Shown here: positions 21,387 through 41,946 of the stretch, one piece after another
Layout: each line of letters begins with the position of its first letter
Numbering within the stretch: the stretch's first letter is position 1
Source: Streptomyces pyxinicus
Lineage (GTDB): Bacteria > Actinomycetota > Actinomycetes > Streptomycetales > Streptomycetaceae
NCBI RefSeq assembly: GCF_024753135.1
Contig: NZ_JANUGP010000001.1
Location: 186,001 to 250,000, forward strand
Length of the DNA stretch: 64,000 nucleotides
Direction: 5' to 3'
Position numbers and translations under genes: made by a program
The notes under the pieces: model-generated
Databases searched by the model: none
Seen by the model: only the letters and a program-made list of their open reading frames with translations
What the model was told of the DNA's origin: nothing

Positions 21387-23076
21387 TCAGCGCGTCACCG
21401 CCAGGCGGTACGCCTCGTCGGTGGCCAGCAGTTCGCGGTGTGGGCCCTGGGCGGTGACGGTCCCGCCGTCCAGGACGAGGACCCGGTCGGCGGCGTCCAG
21501 CAGCGCCGGACTGCTGGTGATCACGACGGTGGTACGGCCCCGGCGCAGCTCCGCGATGTTGCGGGCGACGAGCTGCTCGGTGACGGCGTCGACGGCCGTC
21601 GTCGGGTCGTGCAGCACGAGCACGTCGGTGTCGGCGGCCAGGGCCCGGGCCAGGGACAGCCGCTGGCGCTGGCCGCCGGAGAGGTTCGCACCGCGGTCGC
21701 GGACCTCGTAGTCGAGTCCCTGCCGGTGCAGGGCGACGACGTCGGTCAGCAGGGACGCCTCGACCGCCTCGGGCACCATCCGGCTCGTCCCCGACGGGTC
21801 GATGTTCGAGCGGAGCGTGCCGGCGAAGACCTCCCCGTCGTAGGGGTTGACCAGGATGTGCTCGCGGACCGACTCGACCGACAGCTCGGCGAGCCGCTGG
21901 CCGCCGACCCGCACCTCACCCTCGTAGGCGTCCGGCGGCACGGACATGGCAAGGACCGACGCCAACTCGGCCGCCGCCCGCGGCTGGTGGGCCGCGATCG
22001 CCGTGAACCCGCCCGCCGGGACCTGGAACTTGACGCCCTGCAGGGACCCGTACCGGACGCAGTCGATCTCCAGGTCACCCCCGGGCGTCAGCCGCTCCGT
22101 CCCCGGGGCCGTCACCGGCGGGGCGGACAGCACCAGGGCCATCCGCTCCGCCGAAGCGCGCGCCATCATGACGTACTTCGGCATGTCCGAGAACAGCTTG
22201 AGCGGCTCCATGATGAACTGCGCCAGGCCGACGGCCATGACCAGTTCCCCGATGCCGATCTGCCCGTCGATGGCCAGCCAGCCGGCCGTCAGGGTCACCG
22301 CGGAGGCGAGGATCGCGTTCAGGCCCAGCGCGGCGCCGGCGTAGCCGCCGTTCACCCGGGCGACGGTGACCGCCTGCTCCCGCGCCTCCGTGCTGACCTT
22401 CCGGTAGGACCGGAACGCCGCGTGGTTGCCGCCGAAGCCGTGCAGCGGGCGCAGGCCGGTGATCAGGTCGGCGACCTTCGCACCCGCCCGCGCCACCCGG
22501 GCCTGCTGCTCCTTGGTGCTGCTGCCGATCCGCCGGGACATCAGGCTGAGGACCGCCAGGATGGCGACGGCCCCCACCAGGACCAGCAGGCCGAGACGGA
22601 CGTCCGCCACGCTCAGCGCGAACGCCGCGATCAACACCGAGACCATGGAGCTGATCAGCATCGGCACCACCTCGACGATGTCGGCGGTCTGGTCGGCGTC
22701 CTCGGTGGCGATGGTGAGCACCTCGCCGGACTTGAGGTCGGCGTCCCGGGCCACCGGCTGGAGGCCGCAGGCCGCGACCCGCACCCGCCAGCGGTGCGCC
22801 TCGGTCGTGTTGGCCTTCTGCAGGACGCGCATGCCGAACCGCCACGACAGCGACACGGTCGTGATGATCACGGCCAGCGCCGCGATCGACAGGCCGAGCG
22901 ACGGCAGGCTCCGCTCCCGCAGGGTGTGCTCGACGATCAGGCCGAGCGCGATCGGGAAGGCGGTCTCGCCCGCCTGGTACAGGCCCATGAGGAGGGTGCC
23001 CCAGGCCATCGCGCCGAGGTTGCTGCGGACGGCCGTCCGCAGGATGTCAGATCCCGGGCGGCGGGATCGGTTCTCG

Positions 23077-23090
<14 letters not shown>
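21387..23090 (-). CDS. cchI: ABC exporter half-transporter with degenerate nucleotide site
   Basis: A 567-residue half-transporter with six N-terminal membrane segments and a nucleotide-binding domain. The expected Walker A is gone ([13 protein letters not shown] instead of GxxGxGKS/T), Walker B reads VLVLHDPTT with Asp in place of the catalytic Glu, and the H-loop has ITSSP with no His. The signature [15 protein letters not shown] is intact. ATG 23090 overlaps the end of cchH by 14 bases, so the pair is coupled. It most likely heterodimerises with CchG, which has the complementary motifs, to export coelichelin. Confidence 0.9.
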
Positions 23091-34008
<10,918 letters not shown>

Positions 34009-34033
34009 TGAAAACTCAACACCTTCCAGGTAC

Positions 34034-34052
34034 TAAGGCAAGGCTAACCTAA
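34034..34052. promoter_or_regulatory. Iron box upstream of cchH
   Basis: taaggcaaggctaacctaa lies in the 55-bp gap between the cchG stop and the cchH start. A second partial site (ttagggttgcctaac, 34054-34068) runs into the cchG stop. The pair gives cchH-cchI its own iron-controlled promoter. Confidence 0.8.
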
Positions 34053-34063
34053 ATTAGGGTTGC

Positions 34064-35851
34064 CTAACTACCCTCACGCCAGGCCCGCCAGAGCCGCGCG
34101 TAGCGGCCGTCCAGGGCCACCAGCTCATCGTGGGTGCCCTGCTCCACGACCCGCCCCGCGTCCAACACGGCGATCCGGTCGGCGGACACCGCCTGGGTCA
34201 GCCGGTGCGCCACGAACAGCGTGGTGCGGCCGGAACAGGCGGCCAGGACGGCCCTTTCGAGTTCGGCGGCGCCCTCGCTGCCCGCCTCTGCGGTCGACTC
34301 GTCCAGCACCACCACCGGCGCCCGGCCCAGCACCAGCCGGGCCAGCGCGATATGGGCGGACTTGGTGCCGTCCAGCCGCTCACCGCCCTCGCCGACCGCG
34401 GTGTACAGCCCGTCGGGCAGCGCTTCCACCCACTCGCCGGCGCCCACGACGCGCAGCGCGTCCATCAGTTCGGAGTCGGTCGCCTCCGGCGCCGCCAGCC
34501 TCAGGTCCTCGGCGAGCGGGCCGGAGAACACGTGCGTCTCCTGGGTCAGGATGCTCACCAACGCCCTCGCCCCGGCGTCGTCCAGCTCGGCGAGGTCGGT
34601 CTGCCCGATGCGCACCGACCCGGCCTGCGGGGTCCCGATACCGGCGATGAGCGCGGCCAGGGTCGTCTTGCCGGCACCCGTCGCACCGACCAGGGCCAGC
34701 GAACCACCCGCGGGAATCGTCAGGTCGACGTCCCGCAGCACCGGATTCTCGGCGCCGGGGTAGGTGTACGTCAGCCCTGCCACCGTCACCGGGTACGCGG
34801 CGCCGCCCTCCGCCACGGCGGTGGAATCGCCCACCAGCCGCTCCTGTGTGGACTCCGCCAGCACCCCGACGAGCCGGGTCAGGCTCGCGCCCGACTTCTG
34901 CGCCTCGTCGAACGTGAACATGATGGCGCCCAGCGGGGTGAACAGGCGGTGGAAGACCAGCGGGGCCGCCGACACCTCGCCGAGGGTGGCGGAACCGGTC
35001 TCCAACAGGGCATAGCCGACCACGAGGATGAGGACCAGGCCGATGAACTCCGCGCGGTTCTCCCGGCCGACGAACCGGCCGAAGAAGCGGAACACCTCGA
35101 TCCCGAGGTTCCGCACCCGCCGCGAGTCGTCGTCGACCTTCTGGCGGAACGTCTCCTCCAGGCGGTACGCCCGCACCGTGTCGATGCCGTTCAGACCGCT
35201 GATCAGCGCCTGCGCGCGGTCGGCCTGGGCGGCCCGCTGCTTCCGGTAGAGCGGGGCGGACCGGGGCAGGTACCAGCGCAGGGCCAGCGCGTAGGCGGGC
35301 AGCGCGCAGGCGCCCGCCAGGCCGAGCCGCCAGTCGAGGCTGAACATGCCGACCGTGGCGACGGTCACCAGCACGCCCGCGGAGAACACCGTGGGAAGGG
35401 CCGAACGGATGCCCTTGGACAGGACGGCGACGTCGTCGCCGACCCGGGAGAGCACATCGCCGCGGCCCACCTGTTCGACCCGGGCGCTGGGCATGCCCAG
35501 CACGGCCCGGACAGCGCCTTCCCGCAGCCGCGCGAGCAGGTCGGCGCCGAGCCGCCCGATCAGGTAGGTCGACACGGCGGTGGCCGCCGCGCCGAGCAGC
35601 GCGGCGGCCGCCATCAGCACCCCGATCGTGACCAGGGTCGAACGCGATCCGTCCCCGGTCACCCCGTCGACCACCCGGCCGATGAGGAGGGTCGGGAGCA
35701 TCTGGAGCGCCGCCCCGGCCACCGTGCTGACCACGGTACCGGCCGAAAGCCAGGGCATGGCACGGCAGTTCGCCGCCACCCACCGAGCTGCCTCACGGCC
35801 GGTCGTCGTGCGCAGGGTCGCCGGGGCGACACGCGTGTCCGTGGTGCTCAC
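34064..35851 (-). CDS. cchG: ABC exporter half-transporter, partner of CchI
   Basis: A 595-residue half-transporter: a six-helix membrane domain (TLLIGRVVDGVTG, AAALLGAAATAVSTYLIGRL) and an NBD. Walker A is intact (GATGAGKTT), Walker B is intact (VVVLDEST), and the H-loop is intact (LFVAHRL). The signature is degenerate: ERLDGTKSAHIALARL instead of LSGGQ. This is the mirror image of CchI. The GTG start at 35851 is only two bases after the cchF stop, so it belongs to the cchF transcript. Its role as coelichelin exporter is inferred from the cluster and the exporter fold. Confidence 0.9.
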   Translation of the reverse strand: MSTTDTRVAPATLRTTTGREAARWVAANCRAMPWLSAGTVVSTVAGAALQMLPTLLIGRVVDGVTGDGSRSTLVTIGVLMAAAALLGAAATAVSTYLIGRLGADLLARLREGAVRAVLGMPSARVEQVGRGDVLSRVGDDVAVLSKGIRSALPTVFSAGVLVTVATVGMFSLDWRLGLAGACALPAYALALRWYLPRSAPLYRKQRAAQADRAQALISGLNGIDTVRAYRLEETFRQKVDDDSRRVRNLGIEVFRFFGRFVGRENRAEFIGLVLILVVGYALLETGSATLGEVSAAPLVFHRLFTPLGAIMFTFDEAQKSGASLTRLVGVLAESTQERLVGDSTAVAEGGAAYPVTVAGLTYTYPGAENPVLRDVDLTIPAGGSLALVGATGAGKTTLAALIAGIGTPQAGSVRIGQTDLAELDDAGARALVSILTQETHVFSGPLAEDLRLAAPEATDSELMDALRVVGAGEWVEALPDGLYTAVGEGGERLDGTKSAHIALARLVLGRAPVVVLDESTAEAGSEGAAELERAVLAACSGRTTLFVAHRLTQAVSADRIAVLDAGRVVEQGTHDELVALDGRYARLWRAWREGS

Positions 35852-35853
35852 AC

Positions 35854-36912
35854 CTAGCCGACCGACTTGACGAGCTGGTCGATGGCGTACGGCAGGGAGG
35901 GCAGGGTGGCCTGCGACATGGCCGCGCCGGCCGCCGGGCCCTCGCTGTCGAGGAGGTACGACACCTTGCCGCTCTTGGCGACCTTCAGGTTGGTGAAGAG
36001 GTCGTACTTCTTCAACGCGGCCGTGTCCGCCTTGTCGTTGATGACGAACACGCGGTCGACGTCGACGAGGTCCATGCGCTCCGGGGAGAGCGCGACGGAG
36101 AACTTGTCACCGGCGATCTTGTCGATCTGGGTCTGGCCCTTGAAGCCCATGCCCGTCAGGAGCTGTCCCCGGACGTCGGTGGTGGTGAACGGATTGACCG
36201 AGTCCTTGTACCAGGACAGCGCGACGGCGGTCTGCTTGGCGAACTCCGGGTGCGCCTTCTTGACTCCGGCGAGCTTGTCCTGGACGCCCTGGACCATCTT
36301 CCTGCCCTCGTCGGCCTTGCCGAGCGCCTTGGCGATCTGGAGGGCGTTGTCCTGCCACGGAGCGCTGAACGGCTCCTTCTCTGCCTTGGTACGGCCCACC
36401 GTCGGGGCGATCTGGGAGAGCTTGTCGTAGGCGGCCTTGTCGATCTCGGAGTAGACCGCGATGATCAGGTCCGGTCGCAGGGCGGCGATCTTCTCGTAGT
36501 TGGGGCCGGAGTCGCCGTTGTTCATGACGACCTCGGGCTTGGTGTCGCCCCACTTGTCCTTCACCCAGGGCCACTGGGTGTTGATGTCGGGGCTCTTGCC
36601 CGCCGGGTTCGGGTACTGGTCGACCATGCCGACCGGCTTGACGCCGAAGGCCAGGGCGGTCTGGTCGTCCGTGTAGCCCACGGTCACGACCCGCTTGGGG
36701 GCCTCCTTGACCGTGGTGGAGCCGAACGCGTGCTCAACCGTGACCGGGAACGCACCCGCGGAAGCCGAGGAGTTGGCGCTGTCGTCCTTCGTGTCCGAGT
36801 CCGACGAGCCGGAACCGCATCCCGCGAGGAGGCCTATGCCGACGGCCAGGGCGGACGCGGTCGCCGCCAGCCGCCGCCAGGGCTGCGTACGTGTCGTTCT
36901 GTCGAGGAGCAT
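35854..36912 (-). CDS. cchF: Ferric-siderophore-binding lipoprotein
   Basis: A 352-residue extracellular binding protein of the Fe(III)-siderophore ABC importer. ATG 36912 follows AAGGGAA. The lipoprotein signal ends LLAGC with lipidated Cys32, followed by a Ser/Asp-rich tether. The body is FecB-like: APKRVVTVGYTDDQTALAFG, PDLIIAVYSEIDKAAYDKLS, and VDVDRVFVINDKAD. An iron box (36984-37002) sits 71 bp upstream, inside the 3' end of cchE. Binding of ferric coelichelin is inferred from context. Confidence 0.94.
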   Translation of the reverse strand: MLLDRTTRTQPWRRLAATASALAVGIGLLAGCGSGSSDSDTKDDSANSSASAGAFPVTVEHAFGSTTVKEAPKRVVTVGYTDDQTALAFGVKPVGMVDQYPNPAGKSPDINTQWPWVKDKWGDTKPEVVMNNGDSGPNYEKIAALRPDLIIAVYSEIDKAAYDKLSQIAPTVGRTKAEKEPFSAPWQDNALQIAKALGKADEGRKMVQGVQDKLAGVKKAHPEFAKQTAVALSWYKDSVNPFTTTDVRGQLLTGMGFKGQTQIDKIAGDKFSVALSPERMDLVDVDRVFVINDKADTAALKKYDLFTNLKVAKSGKVSYLLDSEGPAAGAAMSQATLPSLPYAIDQLVKSVG

Positions 36913-36983
36913 CCGGATTCCCTTGCTTTCGCGCTGTCCACTACCGGCCCCAGATAAGGCAGGCAAACCCTAGCCCGGGACGG

Positions 36984-37002
36984 TGAGGTTAGCCTAGCCT
37001 AA
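36984..37002. promoter_or_regulatory. Iron box of cchF-cchG, overlapping the cchE stop
   Basis: tgaggttagcctagcctaa covers the last codons of cchE (stop at 36999-37001), so the cchF promoter begins right at the cchE end. Confidence 0.82.
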
Positions 37003-37868
37003 GTAGAGGGGGTTCCGGTCCGGCTGCCCTGGCCAGGGACCACATGAGTGCGCCCGATGGGCACGATGAGCGGCCGGTCGCCCACCGGATCGTCGATCAC
37101 CCGGGCACGCAGGCCGAACGCCTCGTCCAGCAGCTCGGCGGTCACCACGTCACGGGGGTGACCCTGCGCCAGGACCGAACCCGCCTGCATCACCACCAGG
37201 TTGTCGCTGTAGCGCGCGGCCAGGTTGAGGTCGTGCAGCACCATGACCACGGTGCGGCCCGACTCGTGCAGGTCGTCGACCAGGTCGAGCACGTCGATGG
37301 CGTGCGCGAGGTCCAGGTAGGTGGTGGGCTCGTCGAGCAGCAGCAGGTCGGTGCCCTGCGCCAACGTCATCGAGATCCAGACCCGTTGGCGCTGGCCACC
37401 GGAGAGCGAATCGACGGGGCGGTCGGCCAGGTCGGCCACCCCGGTCATGGCCAACGCCCGTTCCACCACGGAGGCGTCGTCGGAGGACCACTGCCGCAGC
37501 CAGCCCTGGTGCGGGTGCCGGCCCCTGGCGACGAGGTCGGCCACGGTCAGGCCCTCCGGCGCGACCGGCGACTGCGGCAGCAGGCCGAGCTTCTTCGCCA
37601 CGTCCCTGGTCCGGAGCCTGACGATGTCCTCGCCGTCCAGCACGACCGAGCCCCGGGCCGGCTTGAGCAACCGCGACAGGGTTCGCAACAGAGTGGACTT
37701 GCCGCACCCGTTGGGGCCGATGATCGTGGTCACCACACCCGGCGGGATCGCCACGTCCAGCGCGTCGATGACGGTACGGTCGCCGTACCCGACCGTGACC
37801 CCCCTCGCTGCCAGCCGTGGGACGCCGTCCGCCCCGTACTGGATCCCGGTGATGTCCTGAGCGACCAA
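36999..37868 (-). CDS. cchE: Ferric-siderophore importer ATPase
   Basis: A 289-residue cytosolic ATPase of the importer. Walker A is [14 protein letters not shown], signature [10 protein letters not shown], Walker [14 protein letters not shown], and H-loop VMVLHDLN, all intact. The start is TTG 37868, preceded by a strong GAGGGGGGA. An iron box lies 20-40 bp upstream in the cchE-cchD gap, giving it a promoter separate from cchCD. The partners are the permeases CchC and CchD. Confidence 0.95.
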   Translation of the reverse strand: MVAQDITGIQYGADGVPRLAARGVTVGYGDRTVIDALDVAIPPGVVTTIIGPNGCGKSTLLRTLSRLLKPARGSVVLDGEDIVRLRTRDVAKKLGLLPQSPVAPEGLTVADLVARGRHPHQGWLRQWSSDDASVVERALAMTGVADLADRPVDSLSGGQRQRVWISMTLAQGTDLLLLDEPTTYLDLAHAIDVLDLVDDLHESGRTVVMVLHDLNLAARYSDNLVVMQAGSVLAQGHPRDVVTAELLDEAFGLRARVIDDPVGDRPLIVPIGRTHVVPGQGSRTGTPST

Positions 37869-37888
37869 GGTCCCCCCTCAAGCAGGCT

Positions 37889-37907
37889 TGTTTAGGCTTG
37901 CCTAACT
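37889..37907. promoter_or_regulatory. Iron box upstream of cchE
   Basis: The palindrome core ttaggcttgcctaa (37892-37905) lies in the 125-bp gap between the cchD stop and the cchE start. Confidence 0.75.
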
Positions 37908-37993
37908 TTCTATCACCTAGGGCCTCTCGTCCGGACCTTGCCGGGGTCGCGGGGCACCGTTGACCGGGGCCGGCCGGGTCCGGAAGAGAGGCC

Positions 37994-39055
37994 CTACCGC
38001 CGGTTCGCCCGCACCAACAGGTAGACGAGGAAGGGACCGCCGAACGCGGCGGTGACCACGCCGACGGGCAGGGTGATCGGCAGCGCGGTCCGTGCGACCA
38101 GGTCAGCGCCGATCAGCAGCAGCGCGCCCACCGTGCCGGCCGCCACCATGGGCGGCGTCGGGGACTTCGTCAGGCGCATCGCCACCTGGGGCGCCACCAT
38201 CGCGACGAACGGGACCGGCCCCGCGGCGCTCACCGCCACGCCGGCCAGCAGCACCGCGCACAGCAGCAGGACCGCCCGTACCAGCGCGTACCGCACTCCC
38301 AGGCCCGCGGCCACGTCGTCGCCGAAGTGCAGGGGCTTGAACTGGAAGGCGACGCACGCGACGACGGCCATGAGGGCGAGGGTCCCCCACAGCGCCGGCC
38401 GGACCTCGCCCCACGACCGGTTGTCCAGCGAGCCGACCAGCCACGCCTGGGCCCGGGCGACGTCCCTGATGTCGGCCGTGGCCAGCAGCCAGGTCGTGAC
38501 CGCCTCCGTCACCGCGCTCACCGAGATGCCGATGAGGATGAGCCGGAAGCCGTCGACCCCCTGACGCCACGCCAGGAAGTACACCAGCAGCCCGGTGCCG
38601 AGACCGCCGGCCAGCGCCGCGGCGGGCAGGCCGACGGAGCTGACGATCGCGGTGGTGGCCCCGCCCGAGACCGTCACCAGGAACACCGAGACCGCGCTGG
38701 CGCCTCCGGTGATGCCCAGGATGTCCGGACTGGCCAGCGGATTGCGGGCGATGGACTGGGTGATCGCCCCGGACACGCCCAGCGCGAACCCCACGACGAG
38801 ACCGGCCAGGGCCCGCGGCATCCGCAGATCCATGATCACGAACTGGTCCACCCGCTCGCCCCGGCCGAAGAGCGTGGCGATCACCTGGGACAGGCCGAGG
38901 GGGAAGTCCCCCACGGCGATGGACAGGCAGAACACCAGGAAGGCCGCCGCCGCCAGCAGCAGCGTGACCAGCACCAGCCGGGGCCGCCATACGAAGGACA
39001 CGCCGCCGAGTCGCACACCCGGCGCCACCGGCCGCTTCACCACTGTCTCGTTCAT
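37994..39055 (-). CDS. cchD: Ferric-siderophore importer permease
   Basis: A 353-residue FecCD-family permease with about nine to ten membrane helices. Family motifs are present: [38 protein letters not shown], and AGPVPFVAMVAPQVAMRL. ATG 39055 overlaps the cchC stop as ATGA, so the two permeases are coupled, as expected for a heterodimeric channel. It should move ferric coelichelin from CchF to the cytosol. Confidence 0.94.
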   Translation of the reverse strand: MNETVVKRPVAPGVRLGGVSFVWRPRLVLVTLLLAAAAFLVFCLSIAVGDFPLGLSQVIATLFGRGERVDQFVIMDLRMPRALAGLVVGFALGVSGAITQSIARNPLASPDILGITGGASAVSVFLVTVSGGATTAIVSSVGLPAAALAGGLGTGLLVYFLAWRQGVDGFRLILIGISVSAVTEAVTTWLLATADIRDVARAQAWLVGSLDNRSWGEVRPALWGTLALMAVVACVAFQFKPLHFGDDVAAGLGVRYALVRAVLLLCAVLLAGVAVSAAGPVPFVAMVAPQVAMRLTKSPTPPMVAAGTVGALLLIGADLVARTALPITLPVGVVTAAFGGPFLVYLLVRANRR

Positions 39056-40110
39056 GCGTTCTTGAACTTTCCCCGCCACACCAGGACCGCGAAGAACGGG
39101 GCGCCGAGAAGGGCGACGAGGACACCCGCGTCCAGCTCGCCCGGCCGCACCACCACGCGCCCCACGATGTCACAGACCAGCAGGACGACCGCGCCGAGCA
39201 GTCCCGCGTAGGGCACCAGCCAGCGGTAGTCGGGGCCCGCCAGGTACCGGGCCACGTGCGCCACCATGAGTCCGAGGAAGGCGATGGGCCCGCACGCCGC
39301 CGTCGCCGCGCCGGCCAGCAGGGTGATGGCGGTGATGCCGACGGTCCGGATCAGCGTGACGTGCACGCCCAGTCCCCGTGCCACGTCGTCGCCCAGGTTG
39401 AGCAGGTTGACGGAGGGCAGCGTGGCCAGCGCCAGCACCAGGCCGACGACGATGAACCCGGTCACCGGCCAGATGACGCCGAACGCCACCCCGGCCACCG
39501 AGCCGGCGTTCCAGAACCGCAGGGCGTTCAGCGCCGCCTTGTCCGACAGGGCGACCGCGGTCGTCATCGCCGCGAGGAACACCGTGACCCCCTGCCCGGC
39601 CAGAGCGAGCGTCAGCGGATTGCCGGCGCCCCGGCCGATGCTCGACAGCCCGAACACGACGACACCGGCGATCGCGGCGCCCAGGAAGGCGAACCAGACG
39701 TACTGGAACGGATCGGTCAGCCCGAACAGCGAGATCGCCGACACGACGGCGAACGAGGCGCCGGTGTTCACTCCCAACAGGCCGGTGTCCGCGATGGGGT
39801 TGCGCGTGTACCCCTGGATCAGCGCCCCGCTCACGCCCAGCGCGATACCGGCCACGATCGCGAGCACCGTACGGGGCAGCCGTACCGTCTGCACGATGAG
39901 TCTGATCTCGGTGGCCTTCTGGTCCGGGCCCGGTGCCGCGAACAGCCCGTGCCACACCTCGGCGGGCGTCAACGCGCGCGCGCCGACGGCGACGGAGACC
40001 ACCGCGACGACCAGGAGACCCGCGACGAGAATGCCCAGACCCACGACCCGCCGCCGCCGTATCCCCGTGACCAGGGAGAGCGCCGGGCGCTCCACTGTAC
40101 TCGTGCCCAT
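39052..40110 (-). CDS. cchC: Ferric-siderophore importer permease
   Basis: A 352-residue FecCD-family permease with VRLPRTVLAIVAGIALGVSG, RNPIADTGLLGVNTGASFAV and GPIAFLGLMVAHVARYL. ATG 40110 is chosen; an upstream in-frame GTG would add ~18 Gly/Pro-rich residues. I see no convincing iron box in the 209-bp gap to cchB, unlike every other promoter-sized gap in the cluster, so its promoter is unclear. Confidence 0.92.
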   Translation of the reverse strand: MGTSTVERPALSLVTGIRRRRVVGLGILVAGLLVVAVVSVAVGARALTPAEVWHGLFAAPGPDQKATEIRLIVQTVRLPRTVLAIVAGIALGVSGALIQGYTRNPIADTGLLGVNTGASFAVVSAISLFGLTDPFQYVWFAFLGAAIAGVVVFGLSSIGRGAGNPLTLALAGQGVTVFLAAMTTAVALSDKAALNALRFWNAGSVAGVAFGVIWPVTGFIVVGLVLALATLPSVNLLNLGDDVARGLGVHVTLIRTVGITAITLLAGAATAACGPIAFLGLMVAHVARYLAGPDYRWLVPYAGLLGAVVLLVCDIVGRVVVRPGELDAGVLVALLGAPFFAVLVWRGKFKNA

Positions 40111-40262
40111 GTCGACGTAGGCTATCCCGGCGCCGCCGCCGGGCCGCCCGGGCACCTCGCGCCCGCTCGGGAGCGGTTCGCCGGCACGGCGAGGGGCTCC
40201 ATGGACCACGGACGTTCCTCTCTGATGGCTGCCGCTCTTCTGTGCGCTACGGACGCACCGCT

Positions 40263-40300
40263 GCCGTGCCCGCGCGGCGCGAACGCACCACGGGCACGGC
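40263..40300 (-). terminator. Terminator downstream of cchB
   Basis: A perfect 10-bp inverted repeat (arms 40263-40272 and 40291-40300, 18-base loop) lies 20 bp past the cchB stop, in the gap to cchC. Confidence 0.65.
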
Positions 40301-40319
40301 GACGGATCGGGCGTACGGG

Positions 40320-41687
40320 TCAGCGGGTCGGCTGGTGGACTCCCCCGCCGGCTCCCCCGGCGACCGGCCGGACCGCGTCGGGCGCGCCCTTGAGGCCGCG
40401 GTCGAGGACCGAGTCCAGGATCTCGCCGACGCGTATGGCGGTGTTGGAGAGCAGGGACGAGGTGATGCCGTGGGTGTGCTCGGTGCCGCCCTGGAGGTAG
40501 ATGCCGCAGCGCAGTTCGGCGTCGGTGGCCACGCGGTAGTCGCGCTCGACGCGGACGCGGCCCCGGTCGTCACGGTGGCACCGGCCGGCGACGTCGCCGA
40601 GCAGGCCCAGGCCGTCGGCCTCCAGGTACCCGGTGGCGCAGACCACGACGTCGGCGTCCAGCCGGTTCTCCTCGCCGGTGACAAGGGACTTGACGGTGGC
40701 GCGGACCCCGTCGGGCGTCTCCTCGACGCCGGTGAGGCGCGAGACGTTCAGGAAGCGCAGCCGCTCGGTGCCGAGCACGCGCTCCGAGTACGCCTGCCGG
40801 TACAGGTCGTCGATGAGGTCGATGTCGACCACGGAGTAGTTGGTGTTGCCGTGGTAGTCCATCAGCCGGCGCTTGACGTCCTCCGGCGCGGTGAAGTACT
40901 CGTCGACCGCCTGGGGGTCGAAGATGCGGTTGGCGAAGCTGCTGTCGTCCGCCGGGCTGTAGCCGTAGCGGGAGAAGACCGCGCACACCTCGGCCTCGGG
41001 GAAGCGGCGGTGCAGGTAGGCGACGTTCTCGGCGGCGCTCTGGCCGGCGCCGACGACGACGAAGCGCTTGGGCTCGGAGCCCTTCAGGCCGTCCACCTTC
41101 GCCAGCAGGTCGGAGTTGTGCCAGACGCGGTCGGTCCGCTCGACGCCTTCCGGCATGACCGGGCGAAGTCCGGTGCCGATGACGAGGTTGCGGGCGCGGT
41201 GGACGACGGTCTCGTCGCCGTACCGGGCCGTCACGTCGAGGTACTCGATCACGCCGTCACGCACCACGGGTTCGACGGCGACGACCTGGTGGCCGTACGA
41301 GACCATGTCGTCGACCTTCGCCGCGGCCCACTCGAAGTAGTCGTGGAACTCGACCCGCAGCGGGAACAGGTTCTTGTGGTTGACGAAGTCGATCAGGCGG
41401 CCCTTGCTCTGGAGATAGCAGAGGAAGCTGTACTCGCTCGTCGGGTTCCGAAGCGTCACCAGGTCCTTGAGGAAGGACACTTGCATGGTCGCGTCGTCGA
41501 TCAGCATGCCGCGGTGCCATCCGAAGCTGGGCTGCTGCTCGAAGAAGTGAGCGGTGACCGCCTCCTGCCTTCCGACGCGCGCGTTGTGCTCGCTCAGCGC
41601 GATCGCCATGGCGACGTTCGACGGCCCGAAGCCGATACCGATCAGATCGTGGACCAGTGGTGCGTCGCCAGGAAGAGCCTGTGACAT
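40320..41687 (-). CDS. cchB: L-ornithine N5-monooxygenase
   Basis: A flavin- and NADPH-dependent enzyme that hydroxylates the delta-amino group of ornithine to give the hydroxamate precursor. At 455 residues it has the FAD motif IGIGFGPSNVAMAIA, the NADPH motif FVVVGAGQSAAENVAYLH, and the ATGY segment VVVCATGYLEADG. ATG 41687 follows GGGAGTGAC; upstream in-frame sequence is poor. It is divergent from cchA across two iron boxes. It uses the same ornithine pool that the arg cassette would feed. Confidence 0.96.
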   Translation of the reverse strand: MSQALPGDAPLVHDLIGIGFGPSNVAMAIALSEHNARVGRQEAVTAHFFEQQPSFGWHRGMLIDDATMQVSFLKDLVTLRNPTSEYSFLCYLQSKGRLIDFVNHKNLFPLRVEFHDYFEWAAAKVDDMVSYGHQVVAVEPVVRDGVIEYLDVTARYGDETVVHRARNLVIGTGLRPVMPEGVERTDRVWHNSDLLAKVDGLKGSEPKRFVVVGAGQSAAENVAYLHRRFPEAEVCAVFSRYGYSPADDSSFANRIFDPQAVDEYFTAPEDVKRRLMDYHGNTNYSVVDIDLIDDLYRQAYSERVLGTERLRFLNVSRLTGVEETPDGVRATVKSLVTGEENRLDADVVVCATGYLEADGLGLLGDVAGRCHRDDRGRVRVERDYRVATDAELRCGIYLQGGTEHTHGITSSLLSNTAIRVGEILDSVLDRGLKGAPDAVRPVAGGAGGGVHQPTR

Positions 41688-41785
41688 GTCACTCCCATTC
41701 GTGCGGGACAGCCGCCTGTCAGGCGTCACGTCGGTGGGGATAAGGGGGAGTCCAGGCACACCGGTGACCGGCAGCCAAGCGGAAC

Positions 41786-41804
41786 TTAGGCAAGGCTAAC
41801 CTGA
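41786..41804. promoter_or_regulatory. Iron box, cchB side
   Basis: ttaggcaaggctaacctga lies ~100 bp upstream of cchB in the divergent cchB-cchA gap. Confidence 0.82.
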
Positions 41805-41887
41805 TCCTCCCCCACTGTCGACCAGGCAAACCAGACAAACCACCACCTCTCAGGCTAACAACCCTCCAACCGGGGCTCGTTGCACTG

Positions 41888-41906
41888 TTAGGTAAGCCTT
41901 GCTTTA
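41888..41906. promoter_or_regulatory. Iron box, cchA side
   Basis: ttaggtaagccttgcttta lies 41 bp upstream of the cchA start. It is a weaker match than the others but correctly placed. Confidence 0.7.
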
Positions 41907-41946
41907 CTGACCACTGGCTTTTTCGCACTTCTGAGGAGGAACCCCG

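Noticed and set aside
40095..40125. Possible iron box before cchC (cgtaggctatccc)
   Set aside because: Only a short core resembles the consensus and it lacks the ttag...ctaa ends. Too weak compared with the other sites.
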